Shown: positions 17,251 through 26,387, counted from the first letter of the stretch. The stretch: 64,000 bases of DNA from Streptomyces sp. ISL-96 (GCF_018614035.1 NZ_JAGGPA010000034.1:1-64000), one strand, 5' to 3'. Translations and numbers: made by a program. The notes: generated by a model not told the origin, from the sequence alone.

Positions 17251-17379
17251 CCCGGCCCTGCGGAGGCTTGTTCCCCACCCCGCCCCTTCCCGAACTGGAG
17301 CTCCGCCCCAGACCCCGCTCCTCAAACGCCGGAGGGGCTGAACAGTGCCGCGTTGCGGCAACTTTCAGCCCGTCCGGCG
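17251..17379. repeat. Dispersed intergenic palindromic element between convergent ftsY and primase-like genes
   Basis: The segment carries a motif I recognise as common between Streptomyces genes (CCCACCCCGCCCCTTCCCG followed by CTCAAACGCCGGAGGGGCTG). The 16-nt arms at 17327-17342 and 17364-17379 are complementary with one mismatch, and a second hairpin (TGCCGC/GCGGCA) sits inside, giving a cruciform-like structure. It probably ends both converging transcripts. A shortened relative occurs at 40738-40777. Confidence 0.6.
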
Positions 17380-17394
17380 CGGGAAGGGACGCCC

Positions 17395-18060
17395 CTACGC
17401 CGCCGGCGACCGGTGTGCCACGTACGCCAGGGTCCCCAGCAGCAGCCTCGCCTGCGGCGGCGACTGGGCCGTGTCCAGGGAGGGCGGCCGAAGCCAGCGC
17501 ACCGGCCCGAGCCCGGCCAGATCGGACGGCGGGGCCACGATGTGGTCGCCAGGACCAAGACCGCGCAGGTCGAGGTCCGCGTCGTCCCACCCCATCCGGT
17601 AGAGAAGGCGCGGCAGCTCCGACGCGGCACCCGGCGCGACGAAGAAGTGCGCCCGCCCGTCAGGAGTCGCGGCGACCGGCCCCACCGGCAGCCCCATCCG
17701 CTCCAGCCGTACGAGCGCCCGCCGCCCCGCGGCCTCGGCGACCTCGATGACATCGAACGTACGCCCAACCGGCAGCAGCACCGACGCCCCGGGGAAGTCG
17801 GACCACGTCTTCGTGACGTCGTCGAGGGTCGCACCCGCCGGCACCTCGGGCGCGAAGTCCAGCGGGTGAGCCCCCGGCGCCGGGCACGACGTATCGCCGC
17901 ACGAGCACTCCCGCACCGCGGAGCCCGTTGCCGAGGCTCTGGCGCCCGGCACGACCGCCCAGCCCCACAGCCCGGTGTACTCAGCCACCGTTGTGCAGTC
18001 CGACATGCGGCCGCGGCGCCGTGAGCCGGACCGCGTCTCCCGGCCGATCGTGAAGCCCAT
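17395..18060 (-). CDS. Bifunctional DNA primase/polymerase N-terminal domain protein
   Basis: This 221-residue protein looks like the stand-alone prim-pol-type proteins conserved beside ftsY in streptomycetes. It has a CSCGDTSCPAPGAHPLDF segment with clustered Cys, typical of the AEP-like N-terminal domain, then LLPVGRTFDVIEV and a C-terminal HIVAPPSDLAGLGPVRW region. No helicase or primase C-domain follows. ATG 18060 is preferred over GTG 18084 because GGAGGGG lies just upstream. Polymerase activity is uncertain; a domesticated mobile-element primase or a regulator is possible. Confidence 0.75.
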   Translation of the reverse strand: MGFTIGRETRSGSRRRGRMSDCTTVAEYTGLWGWAVVPGARASATGSAVRECSCGDTSCPAPGAHPLDFAPEVPAGATLDDVTKTWSDFPGASVLLPVGRTFDVIEVAEAAGRRALVRLERMGLPVGPVAATPDGRAHFFVAPGAASELPRLLYRMGWDDADLDLRGLGPGDHIVAPPSDLAGLGPVRWLRPPSLDTAQSPPQARLLLGTLAYVAHRSPAA

Positions 18061-18494
18061 GCCCCTCCAACGGGTCCAGTGCACCGGTGGTTACGTCCTG
18101 GAGTCAATCTGTGACGCTGTGCTGCCGTCGAGGCGGTCCAGCGGCGCACCGAGGCATAAGCGGTGGTGCGGGCCGGGCCGAGCGCTCCGGCGCGCACCGC
18201 TCCGCCGACTCCCGATCGACGTGTGTCAAGTCAATCGCGCCCGGCGCCGGAGGAGTTCATCCGATGGGGTGGCGAATGGTGGCGTTTGTGGAATCACCAT
18301 GGCCGGAGGCGTGATCGTAGGATTACTTTGAGTACACGAACCTCGGAAACGACCGCGCATGCGGGTATGCCGGAGGCAAGTCGGTTTCCTGTTCGAGGGG
18401 GCGCATCCCGGGGACAGCAGGCCGCAAGTCACGGCATTCTGTTAGGGGTTCGGGCAACGAGGCAAAGAGGCTTCAGCGGGATGGGGGCGTTCCA
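18061..18494. other. 434-bp divergent intergenic region upstream of nsdA
   Basis: No gene is supported. The region lies between the minus-strand prim-pol gene and nsdA and should hold both promoters. An AT-richer patch near 18310-18345 (TAGGATTACTTTGAG) is the best place for the nsdA promoter, but I see no clear -35/-10 pair. Confidence 0.4.
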
Positions 18495-19970
18495 GTGAGC
18501 GGCAGTGGCGCAGGCGGTACGAACGCTGGAAAGCGCCCGAACGAGCAGCTGGGCTCGTGGTTCGTGCGCAGCGGCTGGTCCAAGGGTGAGCTCGCACGCC
18601 AAGTGAACCGCAGGGCGCGCCAGATGGGCGCCCACCACATCAGCACGGACACCTCACGGGTGCGCCGCTGGCTGGACGGCGAGCAGCCGCGCGAGCCGAT
18701 CCCGCGCATCCTCTCCGAGCTCTTCTCCGAGCGCTTCGGCAGCGTCGTCGCCGTGGAGGACCTCGGACTGCGCTCCGCGCACCAGTCACCCTCGGTGTCC
18801 GGCGTCGATCTGCCCTGGGCGGGCCCGCAGACCGTCGCACTGCTCAGCGAGTTCTCGCGCAGCGACCTGATGCTCGCCCGGCGCGGGTTCCTCGGCACCT
18901 CGCTGGCGCTCGCCGCGGGACCCGCCCTCATCGAGCCCATGCAGCGCTGGCTCGTCCCCGCGCCTGCCGGCGAGCCCGGCCGTCCGGAATCCGCCGCGGC
19001 CGCGCGGCGGCCGTCCCGGCTCTCCAGGCCGGAGCTGGACCTGCTGGAGTCCACGACCATGATGTTCCGCCAGTGGGACGCCCAGTGCGGCGGCGGACTG
19101 CGGCGCAAGGCGGTCGTCGGGCAGCTCCACGAGGTCACGGACCTGCTCCAGGAGCCCCAGCCCGAGGCCACTTCCAAGCGGCTCTTCAAATGCGCCGCCG
19201 AGCTGGCCGAGCTGGCCGGCTGGATGAGCTACGACGTGGGACTCCAGCCCACAGCCCAGAAGTACTTCGTCCTCGCCCTGCACGCCGCCAAGGAAGCGGG
19301 CGACAAGCCCTTCGGGTCGTACGTCCTGTCCAGCATGAGCCGGCAGATGATCCACCTCGGCCGGCCCGACGACGCACTGGAGCTCATCCACCTCGCGCAG
19401 TACGGCAGCCGCGACTGCGCCACCCCCAGGACCCAGGCCATGCTGTATGCGATGGAGGCCCGCGCCTACGCCAACATCGGCCAGCCCAGCAAGTGCAAAC
19501 GCGCCGTGCGGATGGCCGAGGACACCTTCGCCGACGCGGGCCTGGACGGCGAGCCCGAGCCCGACTGGATCCGCTTCTTCTCCGAGGCCGAGCTCAACGG
19601 CGAGAACGCCCATTCCTACCGCGACCTCGCCTACGTCGCCGGCCGCAGCCCCACGTACGCCTCGCTCTCCGAGCCCGTCATGGAGCGCGCGGTCGAGCTC
19701 TTCGGCAAGGACGACGAGCACCAGCGGTCGTACGCACTCAACCTCATCGGCATGGCCACCGTGCACCTGCTGAAGCGAGAGCCCGAGCAGTCCGTCGTAC
19801 TGGCCGAAAAGGCACTCGGCGTCGCCAGGCGCGTGCGCTCCGAGCGGGTCAATACCCGCCTCCGCAAGACCGTCGACACCGCCGCCAGGGACTTCGGTGA
19901 CGTCGCCCAGGTCCTCGACCTCACCGACCAGCTCGCAGCCCAGCTGCCCGAAGCCGCGGAAGCGGTCTGA
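18495..19970 (+). CDS. nsdA: NsdA, negative regulator of differentiation and antibiotic production
   Basis: The 491-residue product has the N-terminal NEQLGSWFVRSGWSKGELAR region (an HTH-like fold, about 15-90), a short hydrophobic stretch RRGFLGTSLALAAGPAL (about 128-145), and a C-terminal half made of helical TPR-like repeats (about 200-480). This agrees with Streptomyces NsdA, known from mutant work in S. coelicolor to repress sporulation and antibiotic synthesis. Its place between the ftsY/prim-pol genes and amtB is the conserved one. The start is GTG 18495 with GGGGGC upstream. The direct target is not evident from sequence. Confidence 0.88.
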   Translation: MSGSGAGGTNAGKRPNEQLGSWFVRSGWSKGELARQVNRRARQMGAHHISTDTSRVRRWLDGEQPREPIPRILSELFSERFGSVVAVEDLGLRSAHQSPSVSGVDLPWAGPQTVALLSEFSRSDLMLARRGFLGTSLALAAGPALIEPMQRWLVPAPAGEPGRPESAAAARRPSRLSRPELDLLESTTMMFRQWDAQCGGGLRRKAVVGQLHEVTDLLQEPQPEATSKRLFKCAAELAELAGWMSYDVGLQPTAQKYFVLALHAAKEAGDKPFGSYVLSSMSRQMIHLGRPDDALELIHLAQYGSRDCATPRTQAMLYAMEARAYANIGQPSKCKRAVRMAEDTFADAGLDGEPEPDWIRFFSEAELNGENAHSYRDLAYVAGRSPTYASLSEPVMERAVELFGKDDEHQRSYALNLIGMATVHLLKREPEQSVVLAEKALGVARRVRSERVNTRLRKTVDTAARDFGDVAQVLDLTDQLAAQLPEAAEAV

Positions 19971-20156
19971 GGGCCCGGTCGGCGGCCACCACAGACGCCG
20001 GTCGCGACAGCCACCCCGTGAAGCCGACTCGGCTCCCCCACCGCCAGGTCAACGGGTAGCCGTCGCGGCCGGTTTTGGCTGTGCGGGCTGTCCCGTACAT
20101 GACGTGGGCAGAGGGTATCGGCGGCTCACCGACCCGGTCCGGCGGTTCATCCGTAC

Positions 20157-20192
20157 GTAACACGCATGACCTCTTCGTCACTGCGGCGAAAC
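20157..20192 (+). promoter_or_regulatory. GlnR-like box upstream of amtB-glnK-glnD
   Basis: GTCAC (20177-20181), six bases, then GAAAC (20188-20192) is a perfect GTnAC-n6-GAAAC GlnR half-box. A weaker copy, GTAAC-n6-GACCT, starts 20 bp upstream at 20157. GlnR activates amtB in Streptomyces under nitrogen limitation. The 349-bp stretch 19971-20319 contains no gene and serves as the promoter region. Confidence 0.7.
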
Positions 20193-20319
20193 ATCGAGCG
20201 GCATCGACGGAAACGGCGCTGCGCCAATCTCATGGCGCATAACCGGCTCATCCCTTTGCTGCCGACAGGCCAACAGGCTCCGCCCCCGCACGGGCCGCAC
20301 CGACGACGAGGAGACGCCG

Positions 20320-21687
20320 ATGCCTCCAGGCATCATGACGCTCGCCGCAGACAAGATCGAACTGTCTGCCGCCAATACCGGCTTCATGCTCATCTGTTCC
20401 GCCCTGGTGATGCTCATGACGCCGGGCCTGGCCTTCTTCTACGGAGGCATGGTCCGGGTCAAGTCCACCCTGAACATGCTGATGATGAGCTTCATCAGCC
20501 TCGGGATCGTCACGATCCTGTGGGTGCTGTACGGCTTCAGCCTCGCGTTCGGCACCGACGTCGGCTCGGTCATCGGCTGGTCCTCGGACTACGTCGGACT
20601 GAGCAACATCGGAGTCACCGAGCTCTGGGACGGCTACACCATCCCGGTCTACGTCTTCGCCGTCTTCCAGCTGATGTTCGCCATCCTCACCCCCGCCCTG
20701 ATCAGCGGCGCACTGGCCGACCGCGTCAAGTTCACCGCCTGGGCGCTGTTCGTCACCCTCTGGGTCACGGTCGTCTACTTCCCGGTCGCGCACTGGGTGT
20801 GGGGCTCCGGCGGCTGGCTCTTCGAGATGGGCGTCATCGACTTCGCGGGCGGCACGGCCGTCCACATCAACGCGGGCGCCGCCGCGCTCGGCGTCATCCT
20901 CGTCATCGGAAAGCGCGTCGGGTTCAAGAAGGACCCGATGCGCCCGCACAGCCTCCCGCTGGTGATGCTCGGCGCCGGGCTCCTGTGGTTCGGCTGGTTC
21001 GGCTTCAACGCCGGCTCGTGGCTCGGCAACGACGACGGCGTGGGCGCCGTCATGTTCCTCAACACCCAGGTCGCCACCGCCGCCGCCATGCTCGCCTGGC
21101 TCGGATACGAGAAGATCCGCCACGGCTCGTTCACGACCCTGGGCGCCGCCTCCGGCGCCGTCGCGGGCCTCGTCGCGATCACCCCGGCCGGCGGCTCCGT
21201 CAGCCCGCTCGGCGCGATCGCCGTCGGCGCCATCGCCGGTCTGCTGTGCGCCATGGCCGTGGGCCTGAAGTACAAGCTCGGTTACGACGACTCCCTGGAC
21301 GTCATCGGCGTCCACCTCGTCGGCGGTGTCGTCGGCTCCCTCCTCGTCGGCTTCTTCGCCACCGGCGGCGTCCAGTCCGACGCCAAGGGCCTCTTCTACG
21401 GCGGCGGGCTCGACCAGCTCGGCAAGCAGGCCGTCGGTGTCTTCGCGGTACTGGCCTACTCTCTGGTGGTCTCCGCTCTCCTCGCCTTCGTCATTGACAA
21501 GGCGATGGGCATGCGGGTCCCCGAGGACGACGAGGTCTCCGGCATCGACCAGGTCGAACACGCCGAGACCGCGTACGACTTCAGCGGAGCGGGCGGCGGT
21601 TCGGCCTCCCGTACGGCCGCACCCCCCACGACGGGCCAGACCGACAGGGCCGGCGCCGCGACGCAGACCAAGAAGGTGGACGCATGA
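20320..21687 (+). CDS. amtB: Ammonium transporter AmtB
   Basis: This 455-residue membrane channel has about 11 transmembrane helices and conducts ammonium/ammonia. Family motifs include FFYGGMVRVKSTLNMLMMSF near the N-terminus, GGTAVHINAGAAALG with pore His182, and DVIGVHLVGGVVGSL with the second pore His332. The C-terminal tail carries the RVPEDDEVSGID element that contacts PII proteins, followed by an extra Ala/Ser/Thr-rich tail of about 35 residues. ATG 20320 follows GAGGAG. The stop overlaps the glnK start (ATGA), so channel and PII regulator are coupled. A GlnR-like box lies upstream. Confidence 0.96.
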   Translation: MPPGIMTLAADKIELSAANTGFMLICSALVMLMTPGLAFFYGGMVRVKSTLNMLMMSFISLGIVTILWVLYGFSLAFGTDVGSVIGWSSDYVGLSNIGVTELWDGYTIPVYVFAVFQLMFAILTPALISGALADRVKFTAWALFVTLWVTVVYFPVAHWVWGSGGWLFEMGVIDFAGGTAVHINAGAAALGVILVIGKRVGFKKDPMRPHSLPLVMLGAGLLWFGWFGFNAGSWLGNDDGVGAVMFLNTQVATAAAMLAWLGYEKIRHGSFTTLGAASGAVAGLVAITPAGGSVSPLGAIAVGAIAGLLCAMAVGLKYKLGYDDSLDVIGVHLVGGVVGSLLVGFFATGGVQSDAKGLFYGGGLDQLGKQAVGVFAVLAYSLVVSALLAFVIDKAMGMRVPEDDEVSGIDQVEHAETAYDFSGAGGGSASRTAAPPTTGQTDRAGAATQTKKVDA

Positions 21688-22022
21688 AGCTCATCACCGC
21701 AGTCGTGAAGCCGCACCGGCTCGACGAGATCAAGGAAGCCCTCCAGGCCTTCGGAGTCCAGGGACTCACGGTCACCGAGGCCAGCGGCTACGGCCGCCAG
21801 CGCGGCCACACCGAGGTCTACCGGGGCGCCGAGTACACGGTCGATCTCGTACCGAAGATCCGGATCGAGGTACTGGTCGAGGACAGTGACGCCGAAGAGC
21901 TCATCGAGGTGGTCGTGAAGGCCGCCCGTACGGGCAAGATCGGCGACGGCAAGGTATGGAGCGTGCCGGTCGAGACGGCGGTCAGGGTACGGACCGGCGA
22001 ACGCGGCCCGGACGCCCTCTGA
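21684..22022 (+). CDS. glnK: Nitrogen regulatory PII protein GlnK
   Basis: This 112-residue trimeric signal protein senses 2-oxoglutarate and ATP/ADP and blocks AmtB. The T-loop carries Tyr51 (VYRGAEYTVD), the residue modified by adenylylation in Streptomyces rather than uridylylation. The B-loop ARTGKIGDGKV is intact. The start overlaps the amtB stop by four bases. glnD, encoding the modifying enzyme, follows 28 bp downstream, so transporter, sensor and modifier form one nitrogen-response operon. Confidence 0.97.
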   Translation: MKLITAVVKPHRLDEIKEALQAFGVQGLTVTEASGYGRQRGHTEVYRGAEYTVDLVPKIRIEVLVEDSDAEELIEVVVKAARTGKIGDGKVWSVPVETAVRVRTGERGPDAL

Positions 22023-22050
22023 CCGGCACGTACACAACGGGAGCTGCTGG

Positions 22051-24537
22051 GTGACGAGCGTAGAAGTACCTACCGAACCGTCCGACGACTCGGGACCCAG
22101 CGGCTACGCGGCGGCCCGGCTGCGACTTCTCCAGGAGGAGTCGCGGTCCGGGCCGTCGCGCCGTTCCGGCCTCGCCGGGCTGACCGACGACTGGCTGGAC
22201 GCACTGTTCACCACGGCCGCCGCCGAAGTGGGCGTGCGCGGCGCGGCCCTCGTCGCCGTCGGCGGATACGGGAGAAGCGAGCTGTCGCCGCGCAGCGACC
22301 TCGACCTGCTGCTCCTGCACGACGGGCGGGCGGAGAAGGGCGCTCTCGCCGCTCTCGCCGACCGGGTCTGGTACCCGGTCTGGGACCTGGGCCTCGACCT
22401 GGACCATTCCGTACGCACACCCGCCGAGGCCCGCAAAACCGCCGGCGAGGACCTCAAGGTGCACCTCGGACTCCTCGACGCCCGCCACATCGCGGGCGAC
22501 CTCGGGGTTACGGCGGGTCTGCGCACCGCCGTACTCGCCGACTGGCGCAATCTCGCCCCCAAGCGGCTGCCCGAACTCCACGAGCTGTGCCAGGAACGGG
22601 CAGTGCGGTCGGGGGAGCTCCAGTACCTCCTCGAACCCGACCTCAAGGAGGCGCGCGGCGGCCTGCGCGACGCCACCGCCCTGCGCGCCGTCGCCGCCTC
22701 CTGGGTCGCGGACGCCCCGCGCGAGGGCCTCGACGCGGCGCGGCGCCGGCTCCTCGACGTACGCGACGCACTGCACCTGACCACCGGGCGCGCCACCGAC
22801 CGCCTCGCCCTCCAGGAGCAGGACCAGGTCGCCGCCGCGCTGGGGCTGCTGGACGCGGACACGCTGCTGCGGGAGGTGTACGAGGCGGCGCGCACCATCT
22901 CGTACGCAAGCGACGTCACCTGGCGCGAGGTGAACCGGGTCCTGCGCGCCCGGTCCGTCCGCCCGAGGCTGCGCGCCATGCTCGGCAGCAAGACCGCGCC
23001 CGAGCGCACCCCGCTGGCCGAGGGCGTCGTCGAGCAGGACGGCGAGGTGGTGCTCGCCCGTACCGCGCGCCCCGAGCGCGACGCGGTCCTCCCGCTGCGG
23101 GCGGCCGCCGCTGCCGCCCAGTCGGGGCTGCCGGTCTCCCTGCACGCCGTACGCCGCCTGGCGGCGGTCGCACGGCCACTGCCGGTGCCGTGGCCGGCGG
23201 AGGCGCGCGAGGAACTCGTCACGCTGCTCGGCGCCGGCGACGCGACGGTGGGGGTGTGGGAGGCGCTGGAGGCCGAAGGCCTCATCACGCTGCTGCTGCC
23301 GGACTGGGAGCGGGTGCGGTGCCGCCCGCAGCGCAACCCCGTGCACACCTGGACCGTGGACCGGCACCTGGTCGAGACGGCCGTACGGGCCTCCGCGCTC
23401 ACCCGCCGCGTCCACCGGCCCGACCTGCTGCTGATCGCCGCCCTGCTGCACGACTTCGGCAAGGGCTGGCCCGGTGACCACTCGGTGGCCGGTGAGATCA
23501 TCGCGCGCGACATCGCCACCCGGATCGGCTTCGACCGGTCGGATGTGGCTGTCATCGCCACGCTCGTACGCCAGCATCTCCTCCTCATCGAGACCGCGAC
23601 CCGCCGCGACCTGGACGACCCGGCAACGGTGCGCGCGGTCGCCGACGCGGTCGGCGCCACCGGGACCCTCGAACTCCTGCACGCCCTCACTGAGGCCGAC
23701 GCGCTGGCCACCGGGCCCGCAGCCTGGTCCACCTGGCGCGCCTCACTCGTCACCGACCTGGTGAAGCGGGTCGCCGCCGTCCTCGCGGGCGAGGAACCCG
23801 CTGCACCGGAACCCGTCGCTCCGAGCGCCGAGCAGGAACGTCTCGCCATCGAGGCGTTCCGTACCGGCGGGCCGGTGCTCTCGCTGCGCGCACAGACGGA
23901 GGGGCACGGGAAGGAGGCGGGGGAGGAGCCGGAGCCGCTGGGCGTCGAGCTGCTGATCGCCGTACCGGACCAGCCGGGTGTCCTGCCCGCCGTGGCCGGC
24001 GTTCTGGCGATGCACCGGCTGACCGTACGCACGGCGGAACTGCGGGCCGCCGAGCTGCCGGACTGGGCGGACGGCCCGGATGCGCGGGCCGGCGTACTGC
24101 TGCTCGACTGGCGGGTGGCGGCCGAGTACGGGTCGCTGCCGCAGGCCACCCGGCTGCGGGCGGACCTGGTACGCGCCCTGGACGGCTCGCTGGACATCCC
24201 GTCCCGCCTTGCCGAGCGGGAGCGCGCGTACGAGAAGAACCCGCGCAGGCGCGGCGCCCAGGCACCGCCGCCGCGCGTCACGGTGGCCCCGGCCGGATCC
24301 CGCCTCGCGACGGTGATCGAGGTCCGCGCCCAGGACGCGCCGGGCCTGCTGCACCGCATCGGCCACGCCCTGGAGGCGGCGAAGGTACGCGTGCGCAGCG
24401 CACACATCAGCACCCTGGGCGCGAACGCGGTCGATGCGTTCTACGTCACGGGGGCGGAGGGCGCCCCGCTCCCGGACGGTGACGCGGCGGCGGTGGCCAA
24501 GGTCCTGGAAGAGGCTCTGAGGTGGGCAGCGGCGTAA
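22051..24537 (+). CDS. glnD: PII nucleotidyltransferase/nucleotidylyl-removing enzyme GlnD
   Basis: This 828-residue enzyme modifies and demodifies GlnK according to nitrogen state. Domains in order are a nucleotidyltransferase (GGYGRSELSPRSDLDLLLLH, with Asp83 and Asp85), an all-helical linker, an HD phosphohydrolase (LLHDFGKGWPGDH, with His467 and Asp468), and two ACT domains (from about 630 and 750) that sense glutamine. In Streptomyces it acts as an adenylyltransferase on GlnK Tyr51. The start is GTG 22051 with a GGGAG site upstream. A 14-bp terminator follows at 24658. Confidence 0.95.
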   Translation: MTSVEVPTEPSDDSGPSGYAAARLRLLQEESRSGPSRRSGLAGLTDDWLDALFTTAAAEVGVRGAALVAVGGYGRSELSPRSDLDLLLLHDGRAEKGALAALADRVWYPVWDLGLDLDHSVRTPAEARKTAGEDLKVHLGLLDARHIAGDLGVTAGLRTAVLADWRNLAPKRLPELHELCQERAVRSGELQYLLEPDLKEARGGLRDATALRAVAASWVADAPREGLDAARRRLLDVRDALHLTTGRATDRLALQEQDQVAAALGLLDADTLLREVYEAARTISYASDVTWREVNRVLRARSVRPRLRAMLGSKTAPERTPLAEGVVEQDGEVVLARTARPERDAVLPLRAAAAAAQSGLPVSLHAVRRLAAVARPLPVPWPAEAREELVTLLGAGDATVGVWEALEAEGLITLLLPDWERVRCRPQRNPVHTWTVDRHLVETAVRASALTRRVHRPDLLLIAALLHDFGKGWPGDHSVAGEIIARDIATRIGFDRSDVAVIATLVRQHLLLIETATRRDLDDPATVRAVADAVGATGTLELLHALTEADALATGPAAWSTWRASLVTDLVKRVAAVLAGEEPAAPEPVAPSAEQERLAIEAFRTGGPVLSLRAQTEGHGKEAGEEPEPLGVELLIAVPDQPGVLPAVAGVLAMHRLTVRTAELRAAELPDWADGPDARAGVLLLDWRVAAEYGSLPQATRLRADLVRALDGSLDIPSRLAERERAYEKNPRRRGAQAPPPRVTVAPAGSRLATVIEVRAQDAPGLLHRIGHALEAAKVRVRSAHISTLGANAVDAFYVTGAEGAPLPDGDAAAVAKVLEEALRWAAA

Positions 24538-24571
24538 CCTCCTGCCGCCTGCGGGTGTTCACGTCGCGTAC

Positions 24572-24661
24572 GCGCTCCCTGCACGCGCGGGGGTGACCCG
24601 GTCGCCGCGAGACGGCCCGAGAGGGTATCGAAGCGCTCCCCGCAGCGGCGGGGATCAGCCC
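24572..24661. CRISPR. Two-repeat CRISPR-like remnant with type I-E geometry
   Basis: Two 29-nt repeats (24572-24600 and 24633-24661) begin GCGCTCCC and keep the inverted core of type I-E repeats (CCCGCA with GCGGGG). They match at 22 of 29 positions and flank one 32-nt spacer (24601-24632). A 29/32 layout is that of Streptomyces type I-E arrays. No further repeat lies one period up or downstream, and no cas gene is in the window. The last bases of repeat 2 are shared with the glnD terminator. A pair of unrelated GC hairpins is the alternative explanation. Confidence 0.5.
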
Positions 24662-24691
24662 TCGCCCGTACTTAGTACGGGCGAGGGCTTT
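24658..24691 (+). terminator. Terminator after glnD
   Basis: A perfect 14-bp stem (GCCCTCGCCCGTAC with its complement) has a 3-nt TTA loop and is followed by TTT. It ends the amtB-glnK-glnD operon 120 bp after the glnD stop. Confidence 0.85.
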
Positions 24692-24766
24692 CCGCTTGGC
24701 GAGGTCCGGATACCCTGGAGGGCGATTGACCTGCCCCACCCCCGACCTTGAGGACCGACGAGCGCC

Positions 24767-26320
24767 GTGTTCGATACTCTTTCCGACCGCTTGGCGAGCA
24801 CTTTCAAGAATTTGCGGGGCAAGGGCCGCTTGTCCGAGGCGGACATCGACGCCACCGCGCGCGAGATCCGTATCGCTCTGCTCGAAGCGGATGTCGCGCT
24901 GCCCGTTGTTCGCGAGTTCATCAAGCAGATCAAGGAGCGCGCCGCCGGGGCCGAGGTCTCTGCCGCGCTGAATCCCGCGCAGCAGGTCATCAAGATCGTC
25001 AATGAGGAGCTTGTCGGCATCCTCGGTGGCGAGACCCGGCGGCTGCGGTTCGCCAAGAACCCGCCCACCGTGATCATGCTCGCGGGTCTCCAGGGTGCCG
25101 GTAAGACGACCCTCGCCGGAAAGCTGGGCCTGTGGCTCAAGGGCCAGGGCCACTCGCCGATCCTGGTCGCCTGTGACCTCCAGCGCCCCAACGCCGTCAA
25201 CCAGCTGAGCGTCGTCGCCGAGCGCGCCGGTGTCGCGGTGTTCGCGCCGGAGGCCGGCAACGGCTCCGGTGACCCGGTCAAGGTCGCCAAGGACTCGATC
25301 GAGTACGCCAAGAACAAGCTGCACGACATCGTCATCGTCGACACCGCGGGCCGCCTCGGTATCGACCAGGAAATGATGCAGCAGGCCGCGGACATCCGCG
25401 ACGCCGTCAGCCCCGACGAGATCCTCTTCGTCGTCGACGCGATGATCGGCCAGGACGCGGTCAACACCGCCGAGGCCTTCCGCGACGGCGTCGGCTTCGA
25501 CGGCGTGGTGCTGTCCAAGCTCGACGGTGACGCCCGTGGTGGCGCCGCGCTGTCGATCGCCAAGGTGACCGGCCGCCAGATCATGTTCGCGTCCAACGGC
25601 GAGAAGCTGGACGACTTCGACGCGTTCCACCCGGACCGCATGGCGTCCCGCATCCTCGGCATGGGCGACATGCTGTCGCTGATCGAGAAGGCCGAGCAGA
25701 CCTTCAGCCAGCAAGAGGCCGAAGCGATGGCGGCCAAGCTGGCGAAGGGTCCCAAGGAGTTCACGCTCGATGACTTCCTGGCTCAGATGGAGCAGGTCAG
25801 GAAGATGGGCTCGATCTCCAAGCTGCTCGGCATGATGCCGGGCATGGGGCAGATCAAGGAGCAGATCGCCAACATCGACGAGCGCGACGTGGACCGTACC
25901 GCCGCGATCATCAAGTCGATGACCCCCGCCGAGCGTCACGACCCGACGATCATCAACGGCTCGCGCCGTGCCCGCGTCGCCAAGGGCTCGGGTGTCGACG
26001 TCAGCGCCGTGAAGAACCTCGTCGAGCGGTTCTTCGAGGCGCGCAAGATGATGTCGAAGATGGCCCAGGGCGGCGGAATGCCGGGCATGCCGGGGATTCC
26101 GGGCATGGGCGGCGGCCCCGGCCGTCAGAAGAAGCAGCAGAAGCAGGCCAAGGGCAAGCGCAAGAGCGGCAACCCGCTGAAGCGCAAGCTGGAGGAGCAG
26201 GCCGCCGCCGAGCGCCGCGAGCAGGCCGCGCAGTCGGGCGGCGCACTGGGTCTGCCGGCCGGCCAGAGCGCTCCTCAGGACTTCGAACTCCCCGACGAGT
26301 TCAAGAAGTTCATGGGCTGA
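24767..26320 (+). CDS. ffh: Signal recognition particle GTPase Ffh
   Basis: This 517-residue protein binds 4.5S RNA and signal sequences and partners with FtsY. It has an N domain (about 1-90), the G domain with GLQGAGKTT from residue 107, DTAGRL and SKLDGDARGG, and a Met-rich M domain (about 300-435, including GMMPGMGQIKEQ). The C-terminus has a Gly/Met/Pro-rich stretch (GGMPGMPGIPGMGGG), then a basic Lys-rich part and an acidic end, an extension typical of streptomycetes. The start is GTG 24767. A hairpin at 26340 ends the gene. Confidence 0.97.
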   Translation: MFDTLSDRLASTFKNLRGKGRLSEADIDATAREIRIALLEADVALPVVREFIKQIKERAAGAEVSAALNPAQQVIKIVNEELVGILGGETRRLRFAKNPPTVIMLAGLQGAGKTTLAGKLGLWLKGQGHSPILVACDLQRPNAVNQLSVVAERAGVAVFAPEAGNGSGDPVKVAKDSIEYAKNKLHDIVIVDTAGRLGIDQEMMQQAADIRDAVSPDEILFVVDAMIGQDAVNTAEAFRDGVGFDGVVLSKLDGDARGGAALSIAKVTGRQIMFASNGEKLDDFDAFHPDRMASRILGMGDMLSLIEKAEQTFSQQEAEAMAAKLAKGPKEFTLDDFLAQMEQVRKMGSISKLLGMMPGMGQIKEQIANIDERDVDRTAAIIKSMTPAERHDPTIINGSRRARVAKGSGVDVSAVKNLVERFFEARKMMSKMAQGGGMPGMPGIPGMGGGPGRQKKQQKQAKGKRKSGNPLKRKLEEQAAAERREQAAQSGGALGLPAGQSAPQDFELPDEFKKFMG

Positions 26321-26339
26321 CCAGCCAGGTACGTACGCC

Positions 26340-26379
26340 CTGTGGGCGCTCTCTCCTCGCACGGAGTGGGCGCCCACAG
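26340..26379. terminator. Hairpin between convergent ffh and methyltransferase-like genes
   Basis: Ten-bp arms CTGTGGGCGC (26340-26349) and GCGCCCACAG (26370-26379) flank a 20-nt loop. The hairpin lies 20 bp after the ffh stop and 9 bp before the convergent gene's stop, so it can end both transcripts. Confidence 0.65.
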
Positions 26380-26387
26380 CGCTTGTG

